From Agroathelia rolfsii (Eukaryota > Basidiomycota > Agaricomycetes > Amylocorticiales > Amylocorticiaceae), in the NCBI GenBank assembly GCA_018343915.1, contig JABRWF010000001.1:3782001-3846000 (forward strand): a stretch of DNA of 64,000 nt. The letters are read 5' to 3'. A program made the position numbers and the translations under genes. Below the pieces are notes generated by a model that made no database searches, was not told the DNA's origin, and saw only the letters and a program-made list of their open reading frames with translations. Below, piece after piece: positions 1 through 12,390 of the stretch. Position 1 is the first letter of the stretch. Each line of letters opens with the position of its first letter.

Positions 1-569
1 ATTTCAGCGAGCGTATGGGGCATTAGTCGTGCAGGAATCCCTGGCGGCGGCCGATAGCACTAGCAGTAATGATGCCGACTGTGTCAATGACGCATCCCTT
101 CCTCCAGAGCTAGCCTTCATTAATTTGTCGACGGCGACTTTGACGGACTTGAATGCTATCCAGCCTCTCGATACGATGGCTGAGCCGAGACGCTTACTTG
201 CCAACCCAGCTGAGAGAGCTGCACGGGACCGGAGGGCGCTTGAGAAGTACTTGGAGGCAATTAAAGACTCTCAGAACGGTAACGAAAATACTCCTCCAGC
301 CGCTGATGAGATAGAAAAGCCCAAGTCGGAAGAGGAATTAGAAGTAGAAAGGGCTTGGAGGGAGCTCAGGCTGAAGTACGAGTCAATTGTGAGTAATAAT
401 TATCTTACTCCTTGATTTTCTAGTCGTCAATATGTGAGCCATACTGACATTCCTCGTCCCCGCATAGGAATATCACAGGTCCATTGGAAAGGCCCAGTAT
501 GAGGCTGCGCGCCGTGTAATCAAAGGCTTGTCTGACCTTCGACTTGACCAATCGCTTGGGGGAAATTAA
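1..569 (+). CDS. C-terminal end of an unrecognised protein (5' end outside window)
   Basis: The reading frame is already open at the left edge and runs to an intron at 389-467 (GTGAGT..ATAG). A short last exon, 468-569, closes at TAA. About 162 residues are visible. They are hydrophilic, with an acidic Glu/Lys-rich stretch that is probably helical (EEELEVERAWREL) followed by a basic helix (AQYEAARRVIKGL). I do not recognise a domain. The phase across the intron is consistent, and both exons look like coding rather than random sequence. The family cannot be named from this fragment. It could be the tail of a nuclear or mitochondrial housekeeping protein, but nothing in the sequence decides this. 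Confidence 0.6.
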
Positions 570-2076
570 AGTTCAAAGCGGCAGATGCCATTAAGACTAT
601 CCATAGACGAGAGGTCTGTTCATATTTCCAACGACTATTTAGCAATGGTTTCAGAAAGAGACTTATTCATCTCATATAGTTTCGAAAGGTATGCCACGCC
701 AGCGCAAGACCCGGGGATAAATCCAGTGTCGCCGATTTACACGACTACCCTATCATCTCGAGATATCCATACATAATATTCATTTGCAAGCCAATCTCTA
801 CTACCCTCTGTATACAAAGTCAATTATGCCTACAAGTTATCAGCACCTTCTCGTATTGGTCGCTCACCTACTCAAGTATCATGTAATTTTCATCACTTCG
901 TTTCGGTCTCTCAGATTTTTCTGTGTTCATACAAATCCATGATAATGTTTATGACAGCCTACAGTCGCCTGTGTGATATGCTTAGAGAAATCCAAGCACT
1001 TTTGGATGATATATTGAACATCAACAGAATCTGCAGAGATGATGGCCAAGAGCTCCTATAATAGTTACGCGCGTTAAGTACTGCTAAAACTTGCTAGTAC
1101 ATCTGGATGCAAATTAAGCTACTGCGAATCGGTAAAGGTAAGCTACTGGTGTCGACAACTTGAACCCCTATCGACTCTACCGGCCAGTTGGCAAGTAGCT
1201 AGCTGCGTGGCTCGACTCTTGGGTACAAGTCTGGAGCAGCTGCCAGTGACGCATTAGAGTGTCCATCCATTAGGGGGGTTACCTTGTCTGAAATTTCAAA
1301 TCGGGTGTTTCACTTGTGTTAATTAAGAAAGTCAATTGCCAGGGGGCCGGAGGCTGGGCTTTAGGCTGGAGAGCACTTCGAAGGCCTGGACTGCATACTT
1401 AGTGGAGTTTATGTATGCAGATCTCGGCAATCCATGTTTTAGACAATTCGATAATTAGCCATGTGACTGATCGAGCGCCATCAACGCTGGTAGGATCTTT
1501 GAGTACAGTATGGTTTGGTGAGATTACCGTGATATGTTATTAGCATCATAATGCGACAAGTTACTTACACTACTGACGCACATGAGAATTGCTAAAACTA
1601 TGCTCCGGGTCTAAAAAAGAACCGCTGTCATTGGAAGCATGGATAAGAAAAAAATTGCCGCATGCACCTTGCGGAAGAACGGAAGATCACGCCGATTACG
1701 GTCGCTAGCCAAATATTAATAAAGCTTATCAGATGCAGCTCTGCTACATGCATTGTTCGCGTGGCCTCTATCAAGCAAGGGTCTGTATGCGCTGGGACAG
1801 TCTCTAATGGATGCAACAACATGATATGTCATATAGTTTACCAATACCCAAGTGGGGAGAGGAGCACCAATTCGAGTCATGCGCGGAGCCGCGGCAATCA
1901 GAATTGGTGCATCAAATTGTTGATCAGGGCGCCTGTCACGGGTGTGACGGAGTAGTGTGACATGCCCCTGTATATGGAACAGATATGGATTCGCGAGCAA
2001 GTGGGTTGAGGAGCCCTTATCGTCTTCTGCCCTGTCCACGTCGTCCCCCGAGCTGCCTTTGTCCTACCTCGGTCGA
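570..2076. other. Intergenic, nothing assigned
   Basis: This gap of about 1.5 kb lies between the first gene's tail and the SRPK kinase. Only short open frames occur, on both strands, and none gives a recognisable or spliceable protein. An in-frame ATG at 1957 could extend the kinase by 40 residues, so the right end may be 5' UTR or coding. Confidence 0.6.
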
Positions 2077-4244
2077 ATGGCTTCCAAGAACCTCCCGTTT
2101 GAAAAGTATCAGTATGTAAACGACAAGAAGGGCGCTCGTCTCGTCCAGCTCCCCAGCCAAGAGGAGAACAAGGACGAGGAATCTCCGGTCGACTACAACC
2201 CAGGCGGTTATCTCGCCGTCCGCGTCGGTGATACGTTTAAAGACGAACGGTACATTGTCGTTCGCAAGTTGGGGTGCGTTGATGTTGCTGTTACTCCTCG
2301 TATATATACCCTTCTTGCCCTATTCTTGAGTAACCATTCAGTCGGCTGACTTACGCAATATTCGCGCAGATGGGGTCATTTCTCGACAGTGTGGTTAGTC
2401 AAGGACCAACTGTACGTGATCTATCCTTATTCTCGCTTCCCTTCGTTTTTTTAATTGCCGCATTTTAGTGAGAACCGCCACTCAGCCCTCAAAGTCGTCA
2501 AGTCTGCTGCACGCTACGCAGAGACTGCAAGGGATGAGATAAAGCTCCTTTCTAGGGTCGCACAGGCCAAGCCGGACCATCCCGGTCGCCAGTTCGTCGT
2601 ATCCTTCCTCGACTCGTTCGACCACCTCGTCATCCCATCTCCCGATAAGCCGTTGTCTTCAGTAGACTCCAGTCATGTTTGCATAGTCTTCGAACCTTTA
2701 GGAGAGAACCTCCTTGCGCTTATAGAGCGCCATAAGAAGTCCGGCGTCCCTGTTGGTCTCGTCAGGCTCATTACCAAGCAAGTCTTGCTTGGCCTGCAGT
2801 ACTTGCACGATGAGTGTGATTTGGTTCATACCGACATCAAGCCGGAGAATATTAGTATGTCTTCATTGCTACGTCACCCTTTTAAGAGGCTAACCCCTGT
2901 CCAGTGATATCGATACCTGATGTTGAAGCACATATTCATCAAGAACTCAGTCGATCGCCATCTCCCACGTCTCGCCATGTCGGTGTACCTCTGCCCTCGC
3001 GCACATTACCCCGTACAGCACGTCTGCGTGATCGACGTGTGCAGATATTCGACTCACAGCCTCTCTCTTCCCCTAGGAGCATTGCATCCTCGCTAAACGT
3101 TGGGAGCTATGGCTTTAGCTCAGCTCTGAATAAACTGGAACCAATTGCCGTTCCAAGCTCTGACCCCGACACAATTCGGGGATCGCCCAGCTCATCCTCA
3201 TCCTCACCATCCATTTCCCCCATTACGTCATCATTAAAGCCTACCGCAACGGGAGCGACCAATGCTCCAGCAAGCTTCAACACGCCTCCCACAAGCATGG
3301 GTAGTGCAGTCAGTGCAATCCAGAAGTTCTTCAAGGTGCCATCAGCACACGGCATCGCGGCCTCAGGATTGACCACTACTTCCGTCATGGCATCGATTGT
3401 ACAAAACGAAGCCGAGACTGTCATCGAGGGCGAGTTGCGCGCCGCTCTATCTTCTTCGATCATTAGTGATAAACCCCCAACCCCCACCTCATCGTCGGCA
3501 TCCGCATCGTCTTCTACAACCCCACCAGTAATACACGCGCATCCCGCTGCAGGCCGCTCGCTCTTGTCGCAGACCGCCCCACCAGATGTGGTTGAGATTA
3601 AGCGTGCTGCTGCATTTCCGCGTCCGCAACCCGTCCTTCCAGCAATTGGCGTGAAGATTGCTGACTTGGGCAACGCAACTCCAAGCAGGAAGCACTACAC
3701 AGAAGATATCCAGACAAGACAATATCGGTGTCCGGAGGCCATCCTTGGGCGGCGCGACTGGGGTGCGCGCGCGGACGTGTGGAGTGTTGCCTGTGTCGTG
3801 TTTGAGTTGCTCACAGCGGAGTACCTATTTGATCCTCGTGGACAGGGCATGCTGTTCAGCAAGGACGATGATCACATGGCGCAGATCATTGAATTAATGG
3901 GTGACTTCCCGCTCGAGGCAAAGATAGGCGGCAAGTACAGCCGAGAGATTTTTGATCACATGGGTATGGGTTTCTATTTTTGGCTTTCAAAATTGATTAT
4001 AGTATTGATATGGATGGCTCTTTCCCATATAGGCGCGCTGAGGTACATCAAGACTCTCAAAGACTGGCCACTGGAGCGTGTTATGAGAGAGAAGTATTTG
4101 TATTCCGAACGTGATGCTGCTGCAGTATGCGATTTCCTCGAGCCCATGTTACAGCCTGACATGCGGCAGCGTGCCGATGTGCGCGACCTTGTCGATCACC
4201 CTTGGCTAGAGCCCAGATACGATGATGATTTCGGTGATGTCTAA
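2077..4244 (+). CDS. SRPK-type serine/arginine-protein kinase
   Basis: This is a predicted kinase that phosphorylates SR-type splicing and mRNA-export factors. Exons are 2077-2273, 2370-2411, 2469-2854, 2905-3963 and 4033-4244, giving 631 residues. The N-lobe has the SRPK-typical DYNPGGY lead-in, a glycine loop (LGWGHFSTVW), the ALKVV lysine and the catalytic loop HTDIKPEN. A Ser/Thr/Pro-rich spacer of about 245 residues (exon 4, roughly 2905-3640) then splits the kinase, as in known SRPKs. The C-lobe resumes with DLGNA, the SRPK form of DFG, followed by TEDIQTRQYRCPEA and ADVWSVACV. The conserved catalytic motifs I looked for are present. The start at 2077 was chosen because SRPK homology begins soon after it, but an in-frame ATG at 1957 would add 40 residues. 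The family call is firm; the exact orthologue is not. Confidence 0.93.
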
Positions 4245-7200
4245 GCATCCTCTTTTTCTTTTTAATCCTCAAGATTCTTTTCATATTAACCTTATTCTCC
4301 TCCTTGTTCCCTAATTCTCTTATCGAGTTTCTTTTCCTGCTATTATTATCCATTCACCCTTCACAAATCTCGAGCTCTTCAATACCTCTTTTTCTTCTAT
4401 TTCCTGGTTTCATGGTTTAATGCTTCATTATCATCATCATGCTTCTCACTCATCACCCACCACACGCACTTACCCCCCATATACATAATCTTGCATGTAA
4501 CCCTCAACGTATCCATCTATTTCTTTCCACATATCCCTATCATCCTAGCAAAAAGAAGCACTATGTCCTTCTTTTGCTTACGCTGTTGCTACGGCTTTGC
4601 TCATGACCTACCGTTATAATACATATATCATGGTCTCGTCTATTACCGCCTGCATTGCACAGACTCTTTCACACACTCTATCACTTTTTTGCTTCTCTTT
4701 TTTTTTTTTCAACTCATTGGTTTTGTTACCTCTTATGATGCCAGTTGTTTGTAGATGGGTCCATAGATTGTTTGATTTTTTTTTTTTAAACTCTTGTGCG
4801 TGATAGCTAGTTAGACGTTATTTTTCAATGTGAATAATTGTCTTATTGAATTTAATTGTGAAGAATGTGATACAGGACGCCATCATAGTACATTTCCAAC
4901 GGTATAGGGGCCTGTATATTGCTCCCAACGGGAGCAATGATGCAGATGTTGTTCCCGCAGTGAGTATATGCGCCTGATATCTGAGACGACAGGGAGGGGG
5001 GGGGGGGGCGGACATACGCAAGAGAGGTGGATACGAGAAACGAGGACAAAAATGTACCATATTATCCTTGAAAGACATCGTCACGGTTTTATCTACTATG
5101 GGGTGTCTTTGGGGACTGCAAATGGCTTGGTAGAAATATTACCAGCGCTACATGCCACTCGGTGGGTGTCGGCAGGCGCGCATCTACTGTGCATGTCTTT
5201 AAAAGCAGTGTTTCCATGGGACGGAAGTATCCAAGTACTATGCCATGTGGAGGAGAGAGGAGGACTAGGGGCTGAGAGGATCCCCATCGTCGAGACGCCG
5301 AGTGAGGCCACTGGGACCTCGCTATCGACGCAATGTGGCAATTGCCAGCCAGCCATATCATCATCCCGAAAATAGCCTAACTTCCTTCTCGAGAAAGAAG
5401 ACTCCATTTGCTTCCGAAGAAGGTTCCGCGAGCCGCTTGACTGAAAAATGCCACAGAAGCACTGCACACAAATTGACTGCACAGGAAAATTATACAAGGC
5501 CACCATCGGCCCAGGCTCATTTCCATCAGTATGCTTAGTCACAAGTGATCGGAATATATACTCCAGCCAGGCTATTGTGTTGTATAGTTTGTATTTGGCA
5601 TTATTGTCCGCTTAAAAACATGTGGCAGAGACAAAGCAAGCCTCAGGTATAGAGCTCCTAACGGTTCAAGTCCTGTCGATGTGACCAATCGAGTGAAAAT
5701 GAAATTTAACTCAGTCAAACAAACGGGATCCGAACCGTTAGGAGCTCCACCGTCGGCGGCAGAGTCAGGTCTTTGAAAGCGGCGAAGACTCGGATGATGG
5801 TCGTTGACAAAATTTTGCGAATTCAGTAGGTAAAATCACTGCTGATAGTGGTTATTTCCAATGTTTCTAAAAGCATGAATATATATATGCTATGCATGTG
5901 TCATTTTATGGTGTCGATATAAAGACGCAAGGAACTCGAGAAATCATAGCACTATAGACTCTATTTGATCATGTGCGCCTTCACATTGCTACTGTTGACT
6001 TTGTTTCCTGCCCAAGACTCAAGTAATATGAGTATTATGAGCGAAATAAAAATGAAGAGGCGACATAGATCATATTTCATTGATATGCAGTGCTCATGGG
6101 CTATCCTATACTGGTGGTCCACTGATACCACTGTTTACGGATAAAACAAGTAATTACTTAGAGAACAAAGCAAGGTTTGTTAGTGACAAATTTTCAAACA
6201 ATATTATTAAAGCTCTGCAACGTGTCAAATCACAGGCGCTAAATTGATAAAATAACACGGCGCTTAATATAATCAGAAATGGAAATCTCGCGCAGGATTT
6301 GTGAGTTTCTTTCATAAAATATGCACACTGCCTACTGGTGTGCTTTGGCAACTAGGAATTCGGCTCATCATTCAAGCCTCGGAACCACCGGGAGTTGTCA
6401 CCACTCGGGCAATAATTTCTTCCCCCGTAATTAGTCTGACTCTGCTGCGCTGGAGAAACCCGTCGGCACTTCTGCGATTATGATTGTCCCCAATGGTCTT
6501 TCTAAAATGGCTAAGCAAATATGGCAATGAAAGCTATTCTGTCTACGACGCTGGGCAATGGCGTCACTGGATTGGTTGGGAGTCTAGGCACAGAAGATAG
6601 CATGCCTTGTAGTACTAGTATACCACGAGACTTCAGTAATCTGCAGGACTTGATATTATTTTGTTAGCTAGAGTGGTATCAATCGTGGTTCAAGCCTTTT
6701 ATTCAAAAATGGATACCAAGTGTGGCTACCTAGCGAGCGTGTTTGTTATGATCTCTTACCCATTTAGGGTATACAGTAGATAACAAACAATGCAAAGGCG
6801 ACAAAGCGGCCGCATCACCCTAGATTTTACTATTGGCATATTGACCAGTGCTGCTGTTGCTTTTTCTGGACTATAACCTGTTTGGTAGTAATGCAAACTT
6901 ATCTCATGTTTACATCTTGCCGCAGTAGTACTGCCTTAGAAATGAGATGACACATTATATCATATCTTAAAAAACAGATTTGAGTTTAACGGAATCGGAA
7001 GCATGCATGTGGCTACTACTAATACTAGAGTAAGTCATCGCTGTTTGTACTTGAGCAAAACAACTCAGAATGCTACAAGGAGTGACTGTAACTTCTGTAT
7101 TATCTCATTAGTTCGGCAAACAAGCAGGCTATGGAGAGGTTGGACTGTTTTGCTAACAAGTCACAATTAGAGGGTGCATCTTTCCAGCTGTGGTTGATGC

Positions 7201-7585
7201 GACGGGGCTGGATGGTAATCACGCATTTGTGGTTTGGAAAGCGCGCGCATGATACACTGACACTCGCTTAAAGACATCTCTACATGCTTTCAGCAATATG
7301 TTAATGTATTGATGTGGCATTGTAACACCCGCAGCCCTCACCCAAGGTATAAATCAGCTAAACCACCACTTGCCAGATACCCATATCTCTACCTTGAATC
7401 CCTTTCTGCGTTAATTTTTTTGAGCCTTTTCTCTTTGGCTCTGTGACTGATAAAATAAAATTTTTTATCATATCTCAATTGGCTACCGTCTCCATTATTA
7501 TCTTCAATTCTTATCCTCCATTCACTCTATCGATATCAACACTACTTTCTTGCGCACTTTTCTTCTTTGGCTCCTCCCTGACACT
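4245..7585. other. Long gene-poor region
   Basis: This 3.3-kb stretch holds only short open frames with no recognisable protein. It begins with the pyrimidine-rich 3' flank of the kinase, including poly-T runs near 4700-4790. A G-run of about 11 lies near 4996. The 16-bp inverted repeat (5652-5667 / 5732-5747) is described separately. A TATA-like TATAAAT near 7350 precedes the zinc-finger gene. The rest is AT-rich and looks like decayed or non-coding DNA. Confidence 0.6.
5652..5747. repeat. Perfect 16-bp inverted repeat, 64-nt spacer
   Basis: The 16 bases at 5652-5667 recur exactly as their reverse complement at 5732-5747, so a single strand could form a 16-bp stem with a 64-nt loop. Pairing stops sharply at both ends of the stem. 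The plus-strand arm runs into GGTTCAAGTCC, which resembles a Pol III B box, and the other arm gives GGTTCGGATCC on the minus strand. Neither can be folded into a proper tRNA. Confidence 0.7.
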
Positions 7586-9025
7586 ATGGATCCATATGTG
7601 GCACTCAATAATTATCAAGACAATTCTAACTGTGTGGTGCCGGTAGGATTTACTGTAAGACTTGACTTTCGCGTCACTATGCTAGATGCCACCTTCATTT
7701 AACTGACTCATCTACGTGTGTTTAACAGACGAGACCCTCTAGCGAGCATATTCCAGTAACGAGCACTTATGACGATACCCCCACCAACAATTCCCTTCTC
7801 AACGACCTCTTTCAAAATATTAATGATCAACCCTGCCAGTGGGAAGCCCCAAACTCTTACCTTCAAGAGCCGCTCCCAGAACACCCCACTCTCTGGATAG
7901 CCAATGAGGTACTTGAGTTTTTCTCTTTGTCCAAGCTAACGCGACTAATCTGGGCCATCACGTACTCTGTAGTTGCCGCTGCCCAACATTGATGAAAGCA
8001 GCAATTCAGTCCCACCGATCCCACTTTACATGCCTGCTGAACTTCCAGCGGTATCTATTTCTTCGCCACTTCAGGAAGAAGGCCATGTTTCGCCATTCCC
8101 GGATTTCAACCCTACACCGCTTTGCACAGACTCCTTCCTGTCACTGTGGGATTCATCATTAGGGCATCACGATGCAAATGAGGATCAGCACTTCCACATT
8201 ACCACCGACGTCACTCAATATTCTCCTGGTGCTCACGTCAATCACTATCAGCAGTATGTTGATGTTGATGATGGTTATGGCAAATGGCTCGAGAGCCTCA
8301 GTTTTGACCAGCTGCTTGCGCACTTCCTTGGTGACATACCAATGTATACACAGCCTCACAAACCCACCGCATATACTCAGGTTGACTCTCAGGAACCTTT
8401 CATAAATCACCCAATCTCTACAGTTTATGAAGAGGGGATCGACACTAGCTTAGATTCATTGCCCATTTTGTCAAATGAGGCCGTGGAAGCTCAGGTTAAA
8501 CTCATAGTTGCTCATTTGCAGCCAGCTAGCATGCCTGCAACTGAACTGGTGGCTGGTATACCTACAACTGAGCCAACTGAGGGCACATCCTTGCAAGCTC
8601 CTAGTCCAGCCAAAACTCCATCAGTTGTCGGGTCTTCTCCATCTCTGAGCGATACTGCTGCACCTCCACAAGTCAATGGTTCCGCTTTACCATGGGCCGT
8701 GCCTTCGACCGATGCGCCTTTTATTTTTCAGGGTAACACTGACGGGAGAGCAACAAAGCAGGTTAGCGAAGTCTCCAATTGCTATGTTTTTGAGTCTTTC
8801 TCTCATTATATTTGGTATTATATGTAGGAGCGAGAGTGCCCCTGGTGCTTCAAGAAGTTTGTGACTACACAATCGGTGGCCACGAGGCACATGAACTCTT
8901 GCCAAAGCAATCCAAACCGAGTCCTATGGCAGTGCGATATCTGCGGGAAACAGTATGATCTTGCTGTGACCTGTTGGATGAGGTTGAGAGTGCTCATAAA
9001 CATATTCACAGGTACTGTCGTGTAG
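7586..9025 (+). CDS. Putative zinc-finger protein, apparent frame break near the 3' end
   Basis: Exons are 7586-7654, 7729-7908, 7973-8761 and 8828-9025, giving 411 residues if read directly. The first 340 residues are acidic and rich in Ser, Pro and Thr, as in many activators, with no recognised domain. The last exon carries a Cys/His finger: ECPWCFKKF, then RHMNSC, then the start of a second finger, WQCDICGKQYD. In the direct frame this second finger loses its histidines and ends at 9025. Another frame stays open to a stop at 9133-9135 and supplies SAHKHIHRYC and TTHMQKQHP, which look like the missing histidine half. Either a small indel sits near 8957-8975 or the 3' end is mis-spliced here. 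The gene may be a recent pseudogene. No known orthologue is recognised. Confidence 0.65.
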
Positions 9026-9135
9026 ATGTCCGCACCACACACATGCAGAAGCAACATCCCAGGGAATATCAGCTTATGAAACAAAGCAAACCATTTCAGC
9101 GTTACGCTCAAGCATGGGCAGAGGTTTATTTATGA

Positions 9136-10105
9136 ACACTACCGCTAAATTTGAGCTCTAGAGCCGCGATACACCCCCTCCACGAACCCCTACAATTTCA
9201 ACTCGAACATCACTAGTTCTTTCTTACTCTAGGCTGTCTCAAGGACGTCAACACTCGGATTCTCCATAAACTCTCATTAAGCTACACATACATATCCCTT
9301 ACAAGCAAATGTTTCATCTCATTGTTTGAAAACTAGCGCATATATGCACACCATTATACCGTTTATCTCATATCACGCATCTCTGTTTTGCTTTCTATCC
9401 GAATTGTAATTTTCACCGCATATGCATCTTTTATTTTTCATTCCCTTCTCTCCTCTCTTCCCTGTATTGTTTCCATCTTGATGTTATCGCTGTTATACTG
9501 GTATTACTGTATTGCTGATGCGCATTGAGCGCAGACACTATAATGCACATAGTCACCGTACCAATATGAATGTGAATGCATCGGGATCTGGCTCTTACGA
9601 TGGAGCTAAAATTAACTAATCATACCAGCGTTTTCCGTAAAAAAAGTGTTGCTTTTACTATTCTCCATATCAAACAATTTACTTTGAGTAAAATATTTGG
9701 GAAAAATAGGTATCAGGTAGTTATTGTTTGCTGGTGGACCTAGTCGTGTTCAGGTACCAATGCCTTTGCTAAACCCCCCAGTCCTACACAACCCTCACCT
9801 ACCCAACCATCATGCTCATAATTCCTCTATTCCACATAACCAACAATCGTGTTTTACCTTTCCGGCTACATAATCCCCCCCCTCCTCCATTGACACTCAT
9901 TAATATAAAAGACTGGTCATTTCGTATACAATTTCAAACCTCATAACTTCCCTTTATGCTACTACACACCATACTTCCCTTACCTTCCAAACAGTCATTA
10001 CAGCTCCTCACACCGTAGTTTGTCTACAGTACATGATACGGTATATAAACGTTTTTTTTTTTTTTTTTTTTCAAAAAAAAAAACCTAGTCATGTGATTAT
10101 CCTTT

Positions 10106-10139
<34 letters not shown>

Positions 10140-10607
10140 TATATACCGCCTCATGTACTATAGACAAACTACGGTGCAAGGAGCTGTGATGACTGTTTGG
10201 AAGGTAAGGGAAGTGTGGTGTGTAGTAGCATAAGGGGAAGTTGGGAGGTTTGAAACTGTATACTAAATGGCCAGTCTGTTATGTTGATGAGTATCAATGG
10301 AGAAGTAAGTCGCGCCTTAGTACACTGTATGTGTGCATACGTTTTAATATTACGGCTTACTTATTCGTGAGGATAATATAACTGCCAGTGGACGACCTAA
10401 GTTGCTTCTGCATGGCGCATAGAACCCTCTTCAATATGCTTACGTTCCTGGTTGAAATCAGGACGTAATGGGAACGCATTCATATTTTAGATGCACTACT
10501 TCAAGCCTGATGGTATATGCGCGATTTTACATACGTACATACGTCCCAGGCAATCCTGTTCAATGATAATTATATTATTTTCTCAGATAAAACATTTTTG
10601 CTCTTCA
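9136..10607. other. Intergenic, containing the foldback element
   Basis: No gene is recognised. The sequence is AT-rich with pyrimidine runs. The only structured object is the inverted-repeat element at about 9884-10304, listed separately. The right end adjoins the stop codon of the GH35 relic on the minus strand. Confidence 0.6.
9884..10304. repeat. Foldback / MITE-like inverted repeat element, about 420 bp
   Basis: The left arm (about 9884-10049) is matched by the reverse complement of the right arm (about 10140-10304) over nearly the whole length. I estimate about 90 percent identity by eye, with scattered substitutions and a couple of 1-2 base gaps. The 90-bp centre consists of long T and A runs around a short unique piece. 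There is no coding capacity. A transcript would fold into a long, slightly mismatched hairpin. It resembles a MITE or foldback element, or a hairpin small-RNA precursor. I see no clear target-site duplication, so the outer edges are good only to a few bases. Confidence 0.8.
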
Positions 10608-12390
10608 TTAACCCCGCAGTTGCGCATATCCTGGAGAGTACACGGGCCCGGTGGCCGCTTCTCTACCAGTCTCTAAGGTGCCGTACGAGACCAGTTTGAG
10701 GTTGACAATCTTTGCACCCATTGGATCTGATTCAATAGATTGATATCAGGGATACTTTTCAAAGAGAAATGGGAAAAGGTCCTTACTGAGCGCCCAGAGA
10801 ATAATTGTAAGGTTATTACTTCTTGAATAGTTCAGGATACCCTCTGGAGCCTGAAGCTACCCCATAATGAGCGAATCTTTCACAGGCATTAGCGGGGAAA
10901 TCAAACTAACCGAAACTCAGTTTGCGTTCCTAAGTTAGAAACAAATTTTCCATACTGCCATCCGTTGATATATATCCGAACCCGATAACTCGAAGTCGAG
11001 GTGGGAGTGAATTGAAGAGCCAGAGGGGATGCAATCACGCTAGGGGTAGAGAGGTTGAAAGAAGTTTTATACACTTGGGCGTCAGCAGAACCGATGCCTA
11101 TGTACGACGTAAATGAATTCCATCCACTATCAGGATATCCGGGAAGCGTGGCGCCTGAAAACTTGTTCGAAAAAGCAAGGAAAGCTAAAGAGTCTGTACA
11201 ACTTACCAACTTGTTCTGCCCATAAATCACCCTCATTAATTGGTTCACTAGGTGACCAAATAAGAAATATGCTGAAGGAGGTGAAAATATGGTTTTCCAT
11301 ACCAGACTTTGTCAGGATAATCCTCGCCAAGGTAATTACCAGTAAGCTTCCATTCATAAAAGTCTCCGCCTCTAATTAACTCGCGTCCTTGAATCCCACG
11401 AGAATCCTGTGTCCTTGATTGAGGGTAAATTATGGCAAGGAGAAGAAAATTACTCACTTTGAATTGATCATTGTCACCCCAGTCTTCATCAAGATTTACA
11501 ATGGAGAAAATGAAAATATTAAATACAAGTTAAATGCATAATCACCATTAGAGTCCGCAGTCACGGTCAACACATTTTTTCCATTAGATACCGTGCCACT
11601 GGAGAATATGAGGTCGCCTTCTCCAGATGATAGGAAGTTTTCATTGGTATAGATGCTATAGTTGGAACTCAAGCCTCTAGGGCTCGTTAGACGGCATTTG
11701 TGGTGCATTTACATATTTCCCTCACCCATCCACAGTCAAGGTCACTCCGGTTGCCGTGCCATTAAAATATTGATAAAGCTTCCCGAATGGAAGCCTGGTA
11801 TAATGAATTTAAGTAAGCATTCCACGTGTGTATTTCCGAGACGACAGGGACTGCCGACCATATGCATCAGCGTATAATAGAAGCTTTCCGCCCGTTGGCT
11901 GAGTTGGATCAGTTGTGCTAGTCAAATTTGCTGTAATCCAGGTGCTATCATCGAAAGACGGAGAAATTCCAGGGAATGAATCGTAAGTCTTCCACTGCAG
12001 TCGTAATCAATGAGGAACTCAATACATTCAGTAACTTCCGTACCTGGCTTATTTTAGTGAAGGTAGAGAGACTGTAGACGCTTTCGGATTTTACCAGAGA
12101 GACCAACACCGAGAGTGCTCTTAGATGCGTTGAGTAATATTCCATTCCACGTTATCTCAGAAAGATTTGAAGGTTCAAAGACGGTTAACGACGTGGTGCC
12201 ATTTATGTCACCGACAAGGATTAGTGTAGATCCAGAAACAGAAGGACTTTGAACAAGGTATGAGCCTTGAACCAGAACGGAGGGGGCGGTTGGACTCAGG
12301 TCCACAATCCTCCAGGTTAAAGCCGATGAAATATAGCTATAGTTTTCCAAACGAATCCAATTTTTCAGACGCTGGCTAGCGTTGTGCTTG
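10608..12390 (-). pseudogene. 5'-truncated, decayed GH35 beta-galactosidase
   Basis: Read from high to low coordinates, this stretch encodes the non-catalytic C-terminal half of a fungal secreted beta-galactosidase. Recognisable pieces, in order, are VLVQGSYLV and GDINGTTSLTVF; FDDSTWITANL; GFHSG; FNGTATGVTLTVDG; SRGI..WKLTGNYLGEDYPDKV; INEGDLWAEQVG; LPGY..W; YRVRIYINGWQYGKFVSNLGTQT; PEGILNYSRSNNLT; and a normal C-terminus ending at 10608. The catalytic TIM barrel that should lie above 12390 is absent. The frame breaks near 11760-11780, where residues before FNG are lost; near 12061-12100, where an early stop appears; and a splice acceptor seems missing near 11495-11510. The last exons still splice cleanly, suggesting fairly recent decay. 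The GH35 assignment is secure; calling it non-functional is inferred. Confidence 0.85.

Noticed and set aside
3107..3673. 188-codon minus-strand frame inside the SRPK spacer
   Set aside because: It is the antisense shadow of the Ser/Thr-rich kinase spacer.
5096..5542. 148-codon open frame on the minus strand as a gene
   Set aside because: It has no recognised domain and low-quality composition, and overlaps equally long frames on the other strand.
5640..5760. A tRNA gene at the B-box-like sequences beside the inverted repeat
   Set aside because: Neither strand gives a proper T-arm stem, acceptor stem or anticodon loop.
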